From Prostheceraeus crozeri (Eukaryota > Platyhelminthes > Polycladida > Euryleptidae): 64,000 nt of DNA. Location of the stretch: contig CAJQUW010007430.1 of NCBI GenBank assembly GCA_907163375.1, positions 62,001 to 126,000 on the forward strand, written 5' to 3'. Of the stretch, positions 11,469 to 22,860 are shown one piece after another; the stretch's first letter is position 1; each line of letters starts with the position of its first letter. The notes under the pieces are model-generated. The model did not search any database. It was given only the letters and a program-made list of their open reading frames with translations, and was not told where the DNA came from. The position numbers and the translations under genes are program-made.

Positions 11469-12250
11469 GGATGGCAACATCATCCGCAAATGCTAGGTAC
11501 GGTAAGTTGATAGCTGGAGATCGGGAACACGTTTGACGTTTGATTGCGTAGCCATGAGTCAGCTGAGCGTCTCTCAATGCGGCGTCAAGGATGGTCAGAA
11601 AAAAGAAGGGGGCGAGTGTATCACCCTTTAGAACACCTGAGGTAGTATAAGAGGGTAAACCAAGTCCATTCATAGTTTTACGCGTACTGTCATATATGGG
11701 TAAATACATTTCCATTATTGCTTTTATAAGGATTTCTGGGACTTCATGATATTGTAGACATTCGGAAATAGCCTTCCTTGAGATTGAATTGAATGCCTTA
11801 TGAAAATCAATGAAAGGAATCGAGATGTTACGTTGACATTGTCGACAGTCGTTAATGATTAATTGGAGGGCAGCTAATTGTTGAATTGTGGATCTTCCAG
11901 GTATGAATCCGGCTTGAAGGGGCGAGAGTCGTTGAAAGATATCAGACTGAACACGGTTGAGAAGAATGCTATTATGAAGTTTTGAAGATGTACACATTAA
12001 CACAAGGGCGATATTTCGCGCTGGTTGTCAAGGGAAGTAGACGAACGTTTCTTTGGAATGGAGACAATGATGGATTCGAGCCATCTTGAGGTGAAAGCGT
12101 CGTCAAGATCCGCACAGAGTCTTTGTATGTAATCTTCAACAGATGCCTTGTGAGCAAGCTGTAGCAATGTTTCAGCATGATCTGCTTCGTCACTGTCTTG
12201 TCCATCTGTCGACGGTGCTTTGTAGTTCACTACGACACTTGAGGATTACT
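11469..12250 (-). pseudogene. LINE reverse transcriptase, fingers and palm
   Basis: Reads SIIVSIPKK, then a frame change, then LLNRV...LQAGFIPGRSTIQQ, FIDFHKAFNSISRKA (palm motif A), TSGVLKGDTLAPFFF (motif B) and LAFADDVAIL (motif C, the catalytic FADD). The main frame 12003-11469 is open for about 178 codons. The piggyBac begins directly after VAIL. An earlier piece at 12230-12004 carries NYKAPSTDG, the usual N-terminal GKAPGxDG motif. One frame break separates the two pieces. Confidence 0.85.
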
Positions 12251-12261
12251 GGGTCCTGCAG

Positions 12262-13250
12262 CTAAGGGCATTGATTTTGGGAAGTTCGGTGAAACGGAAA
12301 GATGGAGGCAGCATCATGAAAAGCAAATTCAAAATCGTCAAATGAATTAACAAAATGTCGAGATGCTCGCTGTTTGAATTGGAGTGTCAGTTGTGGCTCT
12401 CTGAGTGATGACCAAGAAGGTCGCTTTGGAACAGCTTTCTGCTTGTGAGGCCATTTTAAGCTTAGAGTTGCCATTACTAAGGAATGACCGGACTTAGGCT
12501 TGATAGTCTTGACTTTTGTTATTACTTTGCGGTGATGCATTCTGGCCATAATCCAATCTAACCGCGCTGTTCGTTTGTTTGGTCCTTGAAAGGTATTTGC
12601 CCGAGCTGGTTTCTGTCGAAATTTTCCATTTGCATTGCAAGGAAAGGAGTATGTCGTTGCCCAATACGAAAGCGCGAAGGTAGTCAGAGTTAGTGTTCTC
12701 GGTACCGCGTAATGGAGTCGTCAGTAAGAAGTTATCACATAGAAGTAAAGCGTTCAGATCACCAGTTAAAATCAGCGTGTCTCTTTGAGGAGTAGTATTG
12801 GAAAGCGTAGTCTGATTAGCGTAGAGCTCGTGGGTGACTGACGGATTCGACTCAGTCGAGGGCGATATTGGCGCATAAATACGTGCCAGCACGAGTCGGT
12901 GGTCCTTCAGTTCCAGTATAGCGGAAGAGATCCTCGGGTCAAGCTTGATGTCTAGTACGAATGGCCAGACTTTAAGGAAAAAATATGAAGCCAATTCCGC
13001 CAACACCTGCGTTGTTGGCAGAATAGGATTTCAAAGTGAAGCACCTCTCTATCAAGTCTGTATCTTCACGTCGACGAGTTTCAATTATAAATGCACGAAG
13101 GGAAGGAGAATTCAATCGCAGTAGTTGCTCGCGGGAATATGTGCGCCGTGGACTTTGGATAGTCGGCGAGAATGGCATTGATAGAAGGTCACTCACGTCG
13201 CGTTGACTGATGTTTCGCGGGGATGAAACTGTGAGTGGTTGTTGTAACAA
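12262..13250 (-). pseudogene. LINE apurinic-type endonuclease region
   Basis: The frame at 13006-12494 shows ISSAILELKDHRLVLARIYA followed by ILTGDLNALL. These are the NVYAPT-like and GDFNA motifs of LINE endonucleases. The next frame (12549-12262) reads SGHSLVMATLSLKW, matching the SDHxLV motif that holds the catalytic His; here Gly replaces the usual Asp. A preceding frame (13250-12972) overlaps and would carry the N-terminal part. At least two frame changes break the domain. Confidence 0.7.
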
Positions 13251-13814
13251 AGCGAATTGAGGGATTCACCATTGAAAGAAACTGCACACAAACTGAGTTG
13301 ATCTTTTGAGCACGAGCATGATGATAACATAAGTAATCATGAGCACAGTATTATACAGTAGACTCCGAGGATACGTTTGGTATAAAATTTGTCGCAAAGT
13401 TAGCAGAGAGATTTGCGAAGGAGACGATGATAGATGCGGTGAGCCCGACAACAGAGAATTCGACCGTCTCCTGCCAGCGCCAGCGTGGAGATAAACAAGA
13501 TATATTATTGCGGTAAAATGAAATTTGAATTACACTACAGATGGTTTTCGATTGGTTAACATTTCCAATATCTATCATGCTTATACATAATGAGCCTTAT
13601 CTTTTTTCCATATTTTGTCAGTAAAAGTGTACGAGAGCCAAACATACCAAAGGAACAACAGTAATGGCTCATTCTACATCCATAAAATTTTACACTTTCT
13701 ACATACATGTTTCTTCTTACTTTCAGACCCTCCAAATTTGAGCATCTCTGAAAGTGAGTTGATGAAAATACTTGTCATTTCGTTGATGAGGTTACTACTT
13801 CGTTCACATTCTAT

Positions 13815-14132
13815 ATGAGCGCTTTTGGTGGATTAATCTATGTAATCTATGTAAATTTATCTAAATATGAAAAGGTCGTAGGAATGATCAGGATAGATTT
13901 TTTCTCTAGCTATGAGCGAACAGCTGTTATTTCTGAAGAAGATTTTGACCTAGTAACCTCATCTCTCAGAACATGCTTGATTGACAGAAAATTTACTCCT
14001 TTCATAGATGGGCTTACTGAAATATGTAATCGAAACAGCATTGATGTAGGGAATATTTCTTTATGGCAGTCAATGTTCCTAATGCATCGTGGGATTACCC
14101 TCCACATTTTTGACCAGTTAAAAATCGAATAA
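13815..14132 (+). CDS. Unidentified 105-codon frame
   Basis: An open frame with balanced composition, including EEDFDLVTSSLRTCLIDRKF and a C-terminal GITLHIFDQLKIE. Just upstream, near 13727, a T-rich tract ends in TTTCAG before another short frame, so it could be part of an exon or of a decayed element. I recognise no domain. It may be chance; confidence is low. Confidence 0.2.
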   Translation: MSAFGGLIYVIYVNLSKYEKVVGMIRIDFFSSYERTAVISEEDFDLVTSSLRTCLIDRKFTPFIDGLTEICNRNSIDVGNISLWQSMFLMHRGITLHIFDQLKIE

Positions 14133-14861
14133 AAATGAACTTCCAGCATACTTTCAAGCATCATTTCTGATTCATTTTTGAATCATCAGTTCGGAACATA
14201 ACTGCAAGCCTTTAGTGCGATCACATAGATTCATTTGCGTGTGGGTTAGTCAAGAGCAGACATAATTACACCCCTGTCATTGTATGCAATGACAGCAAGT
14301 GATAGAAATTGACATATATATTCTTCAATCTTTGACTTGCGTGATTGGCCAAGCGCTCGCATTGCAGAAGTAGCTCGTATCATCAGCAAACACACGACCC
14401 TCAACGGCCAGATTGCAGGCAGACCTGTCTAGTGAAAAGTACGCATCTTTGACTCAATTTTTCTCCGTGATAAATTCGTCAAATGGAAATATTATTTACA
14501 TCGCTCGACTTTTCACAATCTAAATTTGCTGACTGTACGTTTAATGTGGTTTCAATCTCTTGGCTCGTCAGAATTCAGACTTGAATCTGCATTACTTTCA
14601 ATGGAAAATTGATCTTTTTGCCCCTCGAGACTAGGTCTGGCCGCGACCATCAGTACTGAGGAACGTCTCTATAGCCAACCACGCAGACAAATCAATTTAT
14701 CTCAGTGAGCGCAACAAATTCAGGGTTATTTAGGGAATTTTAATTGAATTCAATACCATTTATTTCACTCATCCCTGTACTTTATCTTCTTTTCCTGAAT
14801 ACATTCTAGGTAGCTAAAGAACTTGCGATTTCTATGAAAATCTATGTATATTTCTATAGCT
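14133..14861. other. No gene recognised
   Basis: AT-rich, no supported frame, no element ends seen. Confidence 0.5.
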
Positions 14862-14913
14862 GATTTAATGTGTACAGTACATTAAACGTTTAATGTACTG
14901 TACACATTAAATC
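14862..14913. repeat. Perfect 52-bp palindrome
   Basis: The 26-bp half from 14862 (GATTTAATGTGTACAGTACA onward) is followed without spacer by its exact reverse complement, centred on CG at 14887-14888. It contains GTAC- and TTTAA-rich blocks. Imperfect symmetry continues a few bases outward (TATAG / CTATC). It could be a young fold-back insertion or a protein-binding site. Confidence 0.95.
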
Positions 14914-14999
14914 ACTATCCTTAATCACTAAATATTTCTGAACATAAACAATGATCATAACATAGGATAATTATAGAAACAAATTAAGTCATGAAAAAG

Positions 15000-16022
15000 T
15001 CAAAATGTTGCTTCAAAATTGAAGCTTCCACAGGAAATCTTGATGTGTTTAGGGGTCTGGCTGCATTCTGATGAGTTTTTGGAGCTTGTTTGTGGACAGT
15101 TCTGATTTGTGGAACTTGTTTGAGGACAGATCAAATTGGTGGAATTTGTACCAAACAAAACTTTGGTCATGGCTGCCTCACATTCGCTTTCATCTACATA
15201 CGTCAGATCTGCGTTAGATGTGTGGCCTGTCTTCCGAACCGATATTTCCTTTGAAATTCCTGCCATCACTAGCCGAGTTTTCGCAGTTCTTCGCAACGAT
15301 GTATTCGATTAGAATTTCTCATCATCGGATGGCATGCCTCTCATTAGTCGTGACAAAGTGCCAAGTTTTTGAGTGACAAGTTTTTGTACCATACGTTATT
15401 CTTTGGTTTATCAATAGGTGTCAAACAAAAAGCGTCATTCCCAAGCAGTCCGTTGGATTCAGGTCGATGGGATGAATAGCATTTATAGAGCTCAATGATG
15501 CATTTATTTCGATCTTCATGAGGGAAAATATAGGTCACTTTTGGTTCTTGCCTGCTGCTCTTGATACCGTAATTCTTGATTTTTTGAAAAGTTTTCTACA
15601 TACTTCAACTTTTCAACACCGTTTTCGTCTCGATACAAGGTTACTTGTGAATCATTACCGTATCTGAGATTACGATGTTCCTGACGGGCTCTCAAGGCAA
15701 AATGTAATCCAAAATGATAGATCAATGTGTCAATCAACTGTCTTGGACTACCACTTCCGAATACTCCCTTATTCCATAGATCGCTTTCGATTTTCAATGT
15801 AATTGGAGCCGCTCTTTTTCTTTGCTTGACATTGCCTTTTTTCGCACTTTCTTTCATTGCAGCATCAAGTGTTCCCCTGGCCTCTATAAAAGCTTCATCT
15901 TTGAATATGCTCCACGGTTTCTTCAACTCGTAATTCAAGTGATGCTGTACACATGCTACTATTTCTTTTAGTGTCCTGGGCGGATAATCTTCACCGTTTA
16001 CCTTTCGAATGCTGGGTAAGAA
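15000..16022 (-). pseudogene. Crypton tyrosine recombinase (DUF3504-type), broken
   Basis: From 16020 down the frame reads EDYPPRTLKEIVACVQHHLN, then FIEARGTLDAAMKE, ESDLWNKGVFGSGSPRQL and ALRARQEHRNLRYG, which holds the first catalytic Arg. A second frame (15538-15344) gives FPHEDRNKCIIELYKCY. A third (to 15000) gives NTSLRRTAKTRLVMAG, RKTGHTSNADLTYV with the His and candidate nucleophilic Tyr, and ends KISCGSFNFEATF. This order matches Crypton recombinases and the related domains of ZMYM/QRICH1/KIAA1958. The HxLR box reads TSLR, so its His is lost. There are at least two frame changes and one stop. The N-terminus is cut off where a Tc1 end begins at 16026. Confidence 0.8.
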
Positions 16023-16025
16023 ATA

Positions 16026-16420
16026 CAGTCCGTTTCATAAAAAGTGGATCATCCTAAAATTTGACTAAATAAAACATAAGTATGATACAGAAAGCATTTT
16101 TCATGTTATTTCATGTCCCTAATATATTTAAATGTCCTTATATAATCTGATAAGCTATGATACAGTAGCGGTTCTTAAGAAGCTAATATTTTGTGGCCCT
16201 ACCCTTATTGTCAATGACATTACCAATTCGTCTAGGCATTGATTCGATGATATCGTTGATTTTTGACTGATCTAACTTTCTCCTCTCTCTTTTTAACAGG
16301 ACGTAAGTTGTGATACGCCATCTGTAGGTAGCAGTGAACGACGAACGTTACGTATTCAGATCAGGAGAACGAGCTGGCCAAGATAATGTCCTAAGCCCTA
16401 ATTGAGACTTGCATGTTGCA
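16026..16420 (-). mobile_element. Tc1-like 3' fragment, same family as 6111-7746
   Basis: The sequence is the reverse complement of about 7325-7746, including the end CAGTCCGTTTCATAAAAA, here preceded by a perfect TA (16024-16025). It carries the last part of the transposase frame with an internal gap of about 30 bases around the PIENVW block. It stops abruptly near 16420. It is an internally deleted, truncated copy. Confidence 0.85.
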
Positions 16421-16639
16421 AGATGTTACAGGATTATCCAATAAATGATAGTGATCCAGTAACTAACATGGGCAGAATTTCAAATTTTGAAAAGTTTGCT
16501 GGTTCATATCATTGGTCAGATGAAGCAGATATCTCCCTTCTCAGGAATCCCAAGGGATGCCTAGACATGATAATTTGGAAGTCAATGATTGTCATTATTG
16601 TTCGTGCATAGACTTCTAAATTTTTATAAATTTCTAAAT
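16421..16639. other. Short spacer, nothing recognised
   Basis: A 69-codon plus frame overlaps this stretch but shows no domain. Confidence 0.4.
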
Positions 16640-16945
16640 TTTTCATGCCTCTGCCGAGAGCCGGAAGTTCGCTGACAACAGCGACAAATGTGCGCAGTTG
16701 GGCTGGAGTTGTACTCCAATCGCCGTCAGTACGCGCGGAACTAGGGGAAATGTGGCTAAGAACACATTGAAGCGCATTTCATCTCGCCTATCCCTCCACA
16801 CCCTTGCATCGCGAGATGGAATCGAAAACGGCATTCTTGGTCGCCTTAGCCTAACCCTACAGCGCGCAAACGAGAGGGCTCTCCTGCTGAGATCGGCAGG
16901 CGTGATCGGAGCCGGTGAACTTAGATTTTCCGGCTTGCCGTAAAA
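16640..16945 (+). pseudogene. LINE RT C-terminal fragment
   Basis: The plus frame gives ADNSDKCAQLGWSCTPIAVST, then RISSRLSLHTLASRD and LTLQRANERALLLRSAG. This fits the tail of LINE ORF2 proteins, where a short region after the RT ends in a block like LQRxNARALLxR. The stretch is clearly richer in G+C than its flanks, which supports an inserted origin. No RT core is present, so it is 5'-truncated. It differs from the LINE at 8756-13600. Confidence 0.55.
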
Positions 16946-17689
16946 GGCGCCATGTAGCAAGACGTGACTTTTTGATAATTTCATGACTTTCTTTTATACG
17001 CATATTTTTATACTTTTGTACCATCCTATTTTCCTGTTGTTCTAAATTAATTACTCTTAATTATTCCATAGAAGTCTATGGTTCGTGAAATAAATTATGA
17101 TAACCCCACGGGGAATCGTACATTAAATCTATGACTCGGACTTTCTAAATGTGTAAAGTAAAATATCAGTGCTTTACCATTACCATACACTGAATTTTTA
17201 TTCAACTGGAATTTGAATTGGGCATTTGTAACTATCATTCCTTGAAATTAATGCTTATTTTATCTCAATTAAAATTGCTTCAAAATTTTTAGAGTGAGAC
17301 CTACGTAATATGTATTTGAAAAATATTGATACTTGACCTATATGAAGGCTTTTTTTTAACTCGAAATTATCCATCTATGCATCTTACTTTAAATATTTGT
17401 TCATTATTACATAGAACCGTACCATTCGACATGCGAAAATGCTGTAGCCTGCACTGATCGACAAAAAGGGCACAATCGTAAAAGTTTGAATCTTGAAACT
17501 CCTGACATTAATTATGCTCTGTAACTATTTCCTTCGTTATTTCAATATCAAAATGAAGTCAAATTGCTTTGCTATGGAAAGTTGCAAGCTGGATGAAAGC
17601 ATGACCCTGGGTTTCCTGCAGGATTCTTCACATCTTAGCAGGAATGGTCCCTTCCGCATGTTTGAAATGTGAGAAACGGCGATAGGCAT
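16946..17689. other. No gene recognised
   Basis: AT-rich, short chance frames only. Confidence 0.5.
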
Positions 17690-18695
17690 GAGAAATTCAT
17701 CTTGTTGATAAGTGTGGCTGAAGTTCCATCATGCTACACGCCACGCGGATGTGAGAATCGGTTTGGACATATTTTAATGTGTCACGCTTCTTCTAAGTTC
17801 ATGTTGGATCAAACCTGAAAGAACTACGTGTCTGCAATCAATATGAATTGTTTGGCTGCAATGGTTGATCAGTAGGATTCTCTCTCTTTCTTTTCCCTAG
17901 ACATTGCTGTTCGTTGGCTATCGCTGATGCTGTCATTTTCTGTCAGATTCTCAAATTCTATTTCTTTCATTTATCACACATGTTGAGTATCACCTTTACT
18001 TCTACATGCATCTTGCATTTGGAAAAAGTCATAAGTCCGCGTGCAGTCGAAATTCCCGTATTAGGTAGGCTACATTTGGGACACCCGTCTCAGCTTTATT
18101 GATGCACTAGATAAGCTTTACTGGGAAACTTATCCTTGCTCATTGTGATGGATTAAAGCTCAACTTCCGCGTTCATTCCTATCATCGCATCGGTGATTCC
18201 TACCGCTACAATCCTCATCTTTCATTCTATCAGGGGTGACGACCAAACTACATACATCTGTTCAGACCTCCAGATACTCGACGAAGAGAGTAATATACAA
18301 CTATGAATGGATAACTCCACTAGATGGACTGTAAGAGAGTACCTTTTGTCGTGATGAACACGACGACATTGACGACTCCATCATGCAATTAGTTTGCAGG
18401 AAGAGCTGCCCGCTGCGCATTAGTGATGAAGTTGAAGTCGATCTGTCGAGCGATACAGAGCCTGTGGTCGTGACAAAAGAAGCTCACCAGTGCATACTAC
18501 GTCTGCAAGCTCGTGCGCTTCAGAATGCTATTGATGCAGCACCTGGCCTGTGCAATGATAAAGCCGTGAAGTGAAATAATGGTTCTCCAGAAAATCTCTT
18601 GGGAAGCTACTTCCCTGTTTCTTGTGTAAGAATACGCAACTAAAGGAGCTTCGAACCTATAAACCTTCAGTGCATTTACCATATTGAAATTCACC
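17690..18695 (+). repeat. Dispersed repeat, copy A (about 1 kb)
   Basis: It aligns over nearly its whole length with 30831-31785 in the same orientation. Shared blocks include ACACGCCACG, TCTGCAATCAATATGAATTG, AATGGTTGATCAGTA, TTATTGATGCACTAGATAAG and TGAAATAATGGTTC. The two copies differ by many substitutions and small gaps. The frames in one are not kept in the other, so I see no conserved protein. A 63-codon frame at 18383-18574 is therefore probably chance. Family unknown. Confidence 0.75.
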
Positions 18696-19597
18696 GTCAA
18701 CCTCCGCTAATGTTGGTCTCTATGATGCTTACTACCTGGGGTGGGGCCCGCACCCTAGCGTGCATGTCCGATAGCTTGCCCGTGCCCGCAGTTCAGTTGT
18801 TGCTCCTGAGCTTAGTATATCAAGTTTCTAGCTAACATTGGGTTTTTCCGAAACGTGGAAGCTGGCAATGTAGGATGTTCTCACATCTGATCTCGCGAAA
18901 TAATGCAAGCTGTCGGTATTGTCCCACAATAACAATGCGAAACATAAGCTAACGTCAAGCGTTACACGACACACACGCCTTTTGTATCAAACCCAATCAA
19001 ACTAGAGAATATCAAAATCCATAGAGGAAGTCAAGTCCTTCTGTCGTGATGACTAGCCTATAACACGCTCTCACAGCATCACGCTGCACGAAGTTGATAG
19101 GTGATTAATAATATCGTTCACAACAGGATGATGAGGCCTATATGTAGAATACTGAAATAGGCCTAGGTCTAGCCTTCAGGAATGATTAAAGAATACGATG
19201 TGACGAAATTTGATAGTGAATAGATTCAATTATATTATAATAAGCGTAACCTACATTAGGTCTACGGCATGAATCCCTACCTGCATATCCACTGACCGGG
19301 TATGAAGTTGCGCATTAACCCATTATTGTACGTGCCCGTGCCCACAGGCGAAAGTCCACTGCCTCCAAAAATCGAGATGCCCGCAGCGTGCCGTTATCAC
19401 TTAGAGTGAAAAATTTTCACAAAGGAGGCTCGCCGTGTCCAGACATGTCAACAATGAGAAAAGGTAATGTATATATTAAGTATAATTACAGACGCAGCGT
19501 ATATTAACCTCGCCAGACGTTTCGAGCCGCGATCTTTATCGATGGCAGATTGTAGGCTATTATCACAGAATGGAATAATGTATGGCTATTATCACAG
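18696..19597. other. No gene recognised
   Basis: Mixed composition; a GCCCGTGCCC motif occurs twice (near 18779 and 19330). No domain-bearing frame. The TSD copy of the following LINE fragment lies at 19586-19597. Confidence 0.45.
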
Positions 19598-19834
19598 AGT
19601 CAATCAATCAATCAATCCTTTTACGTCCGTTTTCCAGACTCGCTGGGTTGGACGGGGTTTCTTCTGATGGCTCTTCTCCACAACTCACGATCTAAAGCGT
19701 CTTCCTCCTTCAAACGAAATTTCCGCATGTCTTCTCGGACTGTGTGTCTCCACGTTTTCTTCGGCGTGCCTGATGGTCTCTTTCCTTCCACCTCCATCTC
19801 GTCCACCCTTCTCAGCCAACTGCTCTCTTCCCTC
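19598..19834 (-). mobile_element. LINE 3' tail with 12-bp target duplication
   Basis: On the minus strand the frame reads GKRPSGTPKKTWRHTVREDM then EEDALDRELWRR, the conserved end of RTE/BovB- and CR1-like ORF2 proteins. It is followed by a short ATTG tandem tail at the 3' end (19600-19620). CTATTATCACAG flanks it at 19586-19597 and 19835-19846. It is therefore a heavily 5'-truncated insertion made by target-primed reverse transcription. The frame shown is open, so the copy is not very old. Confidence 0.85.
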
Positions 19835-19846
19835 CTATTATCACAG

Positions 19847-22530
19847 TGTCAAATATATATCGAAAATCAAACATGCAGATACCTCACGAAGCAGAAATTG
19901 AGAATACAATGTTTATAACAAGTGTAAAATATGCCAGATTATCACGTGGTTGTAGAAACGTATTCAAGATCTCCTCTAGAGTCGATAGAATTTGTTCCTA
20001 CGGAAAATCTTGTAGAGAGGGATTCCATCGCGGATATTTATGGTTTTTCTTCGTAGCTAATAATATGGCATACTTACATTAAGTAATGGATATAAGATGG
20101 CTATACGATTCTGTGGGATATAGAGAGGGAAAATATTTGACGAGCAGTGAATGCGGTAGAACTATACATGCATATCAACGCATTCGTGAGCATATGCGCA
20201 TAAATAATGAATCTATCTATATTTATTAAATGTTGTTAATCTCCGATGGGCAATCGGAACATGAAACGAATTTTCGAAAAAGGTGAATAGAACGTGAACC
20301 TTTCACAGATACCACGCTGTTAAATCAGAATGATTGAATTTTAAGCCAAATCATTTTTCTTAATGTTTTATGGTAATTGGGTTTCCTCAATTGCCAACTT
20401 CTGAATTCATCGTTCAAATGTGATGTTTTAACAGATACTAGCTAAAATGGGTGCTGTTCATGTTTTTCACATGTGGCAATGTTTGTTCGCGCTACGCAAC
20501 ATACTCATATTGAATATCAAGTGATTTATTAATTTATGTAAGTTTCATGATAATTTATTTTAAGAGCTGGTTATGTCATTCGCTTTCTTCCTCTACAAAT
20601 TTTATTCAAGTAATCAAATAGTACCAAAAAGTAACTAAATCGATCTACAACAATACTCAGCTATGTTATTTTTTCTCTGAATACTTGTTTGAAGCTGCAT
20701 CAATCTGTATGAAGTGAATATCGTGTGTAAAAGAAATAATCAGTCTAGGCAGAAGATGATCAGTAGTTCTCGTCTTCTTAGTGTCAATTGTAGACGTAGG
20801 CGTAACAAGATCGTCTGTAAGAGGTACGTGTAAGGTCAGTCGAATCTACTCGTTCTGTTGCCAGGAGATTATCTCATCCGAATAGCTTAATCCTTCATTT
20901 ACGTTCATTTTCTTAGCATGGTTTTTTCGGTAGAGAATATGTGTTCTGATTACCCATTCATCAAATATGCAACCTACACAGATGATCTATTTGTATTCAT
21001 CCATTATACTTAGTCAGCGATTGTGAGCAGACACCATTAGATAATGTGATGCTGCAGTAACTTGCAGAGACGAGGACTCGTTTGTAATTGATATGATTCA
21101 AGCGACCTTGGACGAAACCATCATAATCATCGATAATAATTATTGAAAATTAATTAGTGAACTTGAGTGACACAAGATTTTATGTCGTTAAAAGTGACTG
21201 TAGGTGAAGATAACATATCCTCACCCATCTCTCAATACCAGATTAAAGGCGTCTCTCAATGTACAGTCAATCATACGATAGATTTTGATAGGGTTATCGG
21301 ACTGTTATCAGTTGATATAGTGTACAGAAATGCACAGGATGCAACTATGTCAATGCGTATAATTTTCGTGTGAAAATTAATTCATTAAGGTATCACATCA
21401 TGATGCTCAGTGATCATGATGGCACGTGGATAAGGTCATGTTAATACGTAGATCTGCTTTGACATAATATTTTCGCAAATATTAAAGTCATACTCAGATC
21501 ATAAAAATATTATTGAATTTTTAAAATTTGCAACATCAAATTCACGGAATTTTCACTTGCACTGGCAAATAGGAAGTCTATGTAAGGCAGCTACAAAAAA
21601 TTGAGAGGTAATGAAGCATTACGAGAGGAAGACGAATTGTAAAATCGTATGTCATAATTTGCCGATGGCGATTTCGTGATATGGCTCAGGATTTCCAAGA
21701 ATTTGTAGGTGATTGAAAGCAATGGTTAGCGGATCTTCCAGAGAGGAAACCGGGTGTGAGCCTGAATTTTTGGAAGCACGACCGGGTCCCTTGTTTTTGA
21801 GATAACGCCAACGTTCTCCCAAACTTCGTATGCCTTGTACACTGCGCTTACGCACAATCGAGTTTTCTTGTTAGGCTGACAATCATGTGTGTCATGGCGA
21901 ATACTAGTATCATTAGACATTGGTGGTTGGGATATGATCTTTCCTGACACACGCATAATCCTCTCCCTAAGAAAGATGCTGTAAATGGATTTAAAGACCA
22001 GTGCTTTCCGTACAGAACAAGTCATGAAAAAAATTCTGTGAAATATGATATTTTTCTAAGCTTTTTGTTGGCAGGAAAAGATATTGATAACATGGGAATT
22101 TTCTTTGCGTGCGTCAGTCAGAACTGCGGATTGAAAAACACGCACGCGTTTGCTTATTTGGAATTATGAATGCGCATACCGTAGTACTTAAGTATTTACG
22201 AACACCTACACATAATAGTGACAAAACTTCTTCGAGATGCTCTGCCACTGCTCATCGTAGAATCAGGACTCTGACCCAACGTTTCAAATCATCATTCATA
22301 GTTAGCTTGTTTTGTTTTTTCTGCTACTCTTTTTCTTGTATACTCGCCAAAATTGACCCACTGAGAAAAAGATAGACGTGGTCCTGCGAAAAATTGAAAT
22401 CTTGTAATTCGTACATTTAAATAAACATACGCTTTCTAATAGAATAATTAGTGGTTTACAGGATAAAAATAGTAAACTAATAACAACTTATTAGTATGAC
22501 AACAAAGGTCTGTCATAGTTCATTGAATCC
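19847..22530. other. No gene recognised
   Basis: AT-rich with short frames. The longest, on the minus strand at 21726-22025 (99 codons), shows no domain I recognise. No splice-bounded exon or element end was found. Confidence 0.45.
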
Positions 22531-22667
22531 CTAAGGAGAATGGCAGCTATTAAGTCAATACAAGACACCAACACCCTTGATTCCCCGACCGCACTCGCCC
22601 GACCTAGGAATCGAACGGAAGTCTACGGTGGAGACGAGCTCCCACCTTCTTCGCTAGGACACGCTGA
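22531..22667 (-). mobile_element. tRNA-like SINE, left arm of an inverted pair
   Basis: On the minus strand it reads GTCCTAGCGAAGAAGG (A-box-like) and then GTTCGATTCCTAGGTCGGGC, with a B box (GTTCGATTCC). A unique tail of about 75 bp ends in TTGTATTGACTTAATAGCTG. No Pol III terminator run follows. It matches 22725-22860 with only scattered differences, but in the opposite direction. Confidence 0.7.
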
Positions 22668-22724
22668 CGGTTCAAAAGGAATGCGAGTGAAGGCAGAAGT
22701 CATCTCTAAGTGATATCGACAGCA

Positions 22725-22860
22725 TCAGCGTGGCCTAGTGAAGAAGGTGCGAGCTCTTCTCCACCGTGGACTTCCGTTCGATTCCTAGGTCGGGCGAGTG
22801 CGGTCGGGAAATCAAGGGTGTTGGTGTCTTGTATTGACTTAATAGCTGTCATTCTCTTTA
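22725..22860 (+). mobile_element. tRNA-like SINE, right arm of an inverted pair
   Basis: It carries the A-box-like TGGCCTAGTGAAGAAGG and the B box GTTCGATTCC at 22776-22785. The tRNA-like 5' ends of both copies face each other across a 57-bp spacer. The 3' tails point outward and finish at ATTCTC. The tRNA parent is not clear. Confidence 0.7.

Larger units (their letters stand above)
8756..13600 (-). mobile_element. LINE, split by a piggyBac insertion
   Basis: A non-LTR retrotransposon on the minus strand. From high to low coordinates it shows an apurinic-type endonuclease region (13250-12262), reverse transcriptase (12250-11469), then after a 2.15-kb piggyBac the rest of the RT and the C-terminal region (9308-8820). 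The RT style (GVLKGDTLAP, FADD box, then VGLKFNATKT) resembles RTE-X-like LINEs. Both outer ends are uncertain. Removing the piggyBac and one TTAA restores a continuous frame across the junction. Other frame breaks lie in the endonuclease and 5' part of the RT, so the LINE was probably already old. Confidence 0.8.

Noticed and set aside
18383-18574. 63-codon frame in dispersed repeat copy A
   Set aside because: Not open in copy B at 30831-31785, so it is not a conserved protein.
21652-22025. Overlapping minus-strand frames of 67 and 99 codons
   Set aside because: No motif recognised and no element ends nearby; kept as unassigned.
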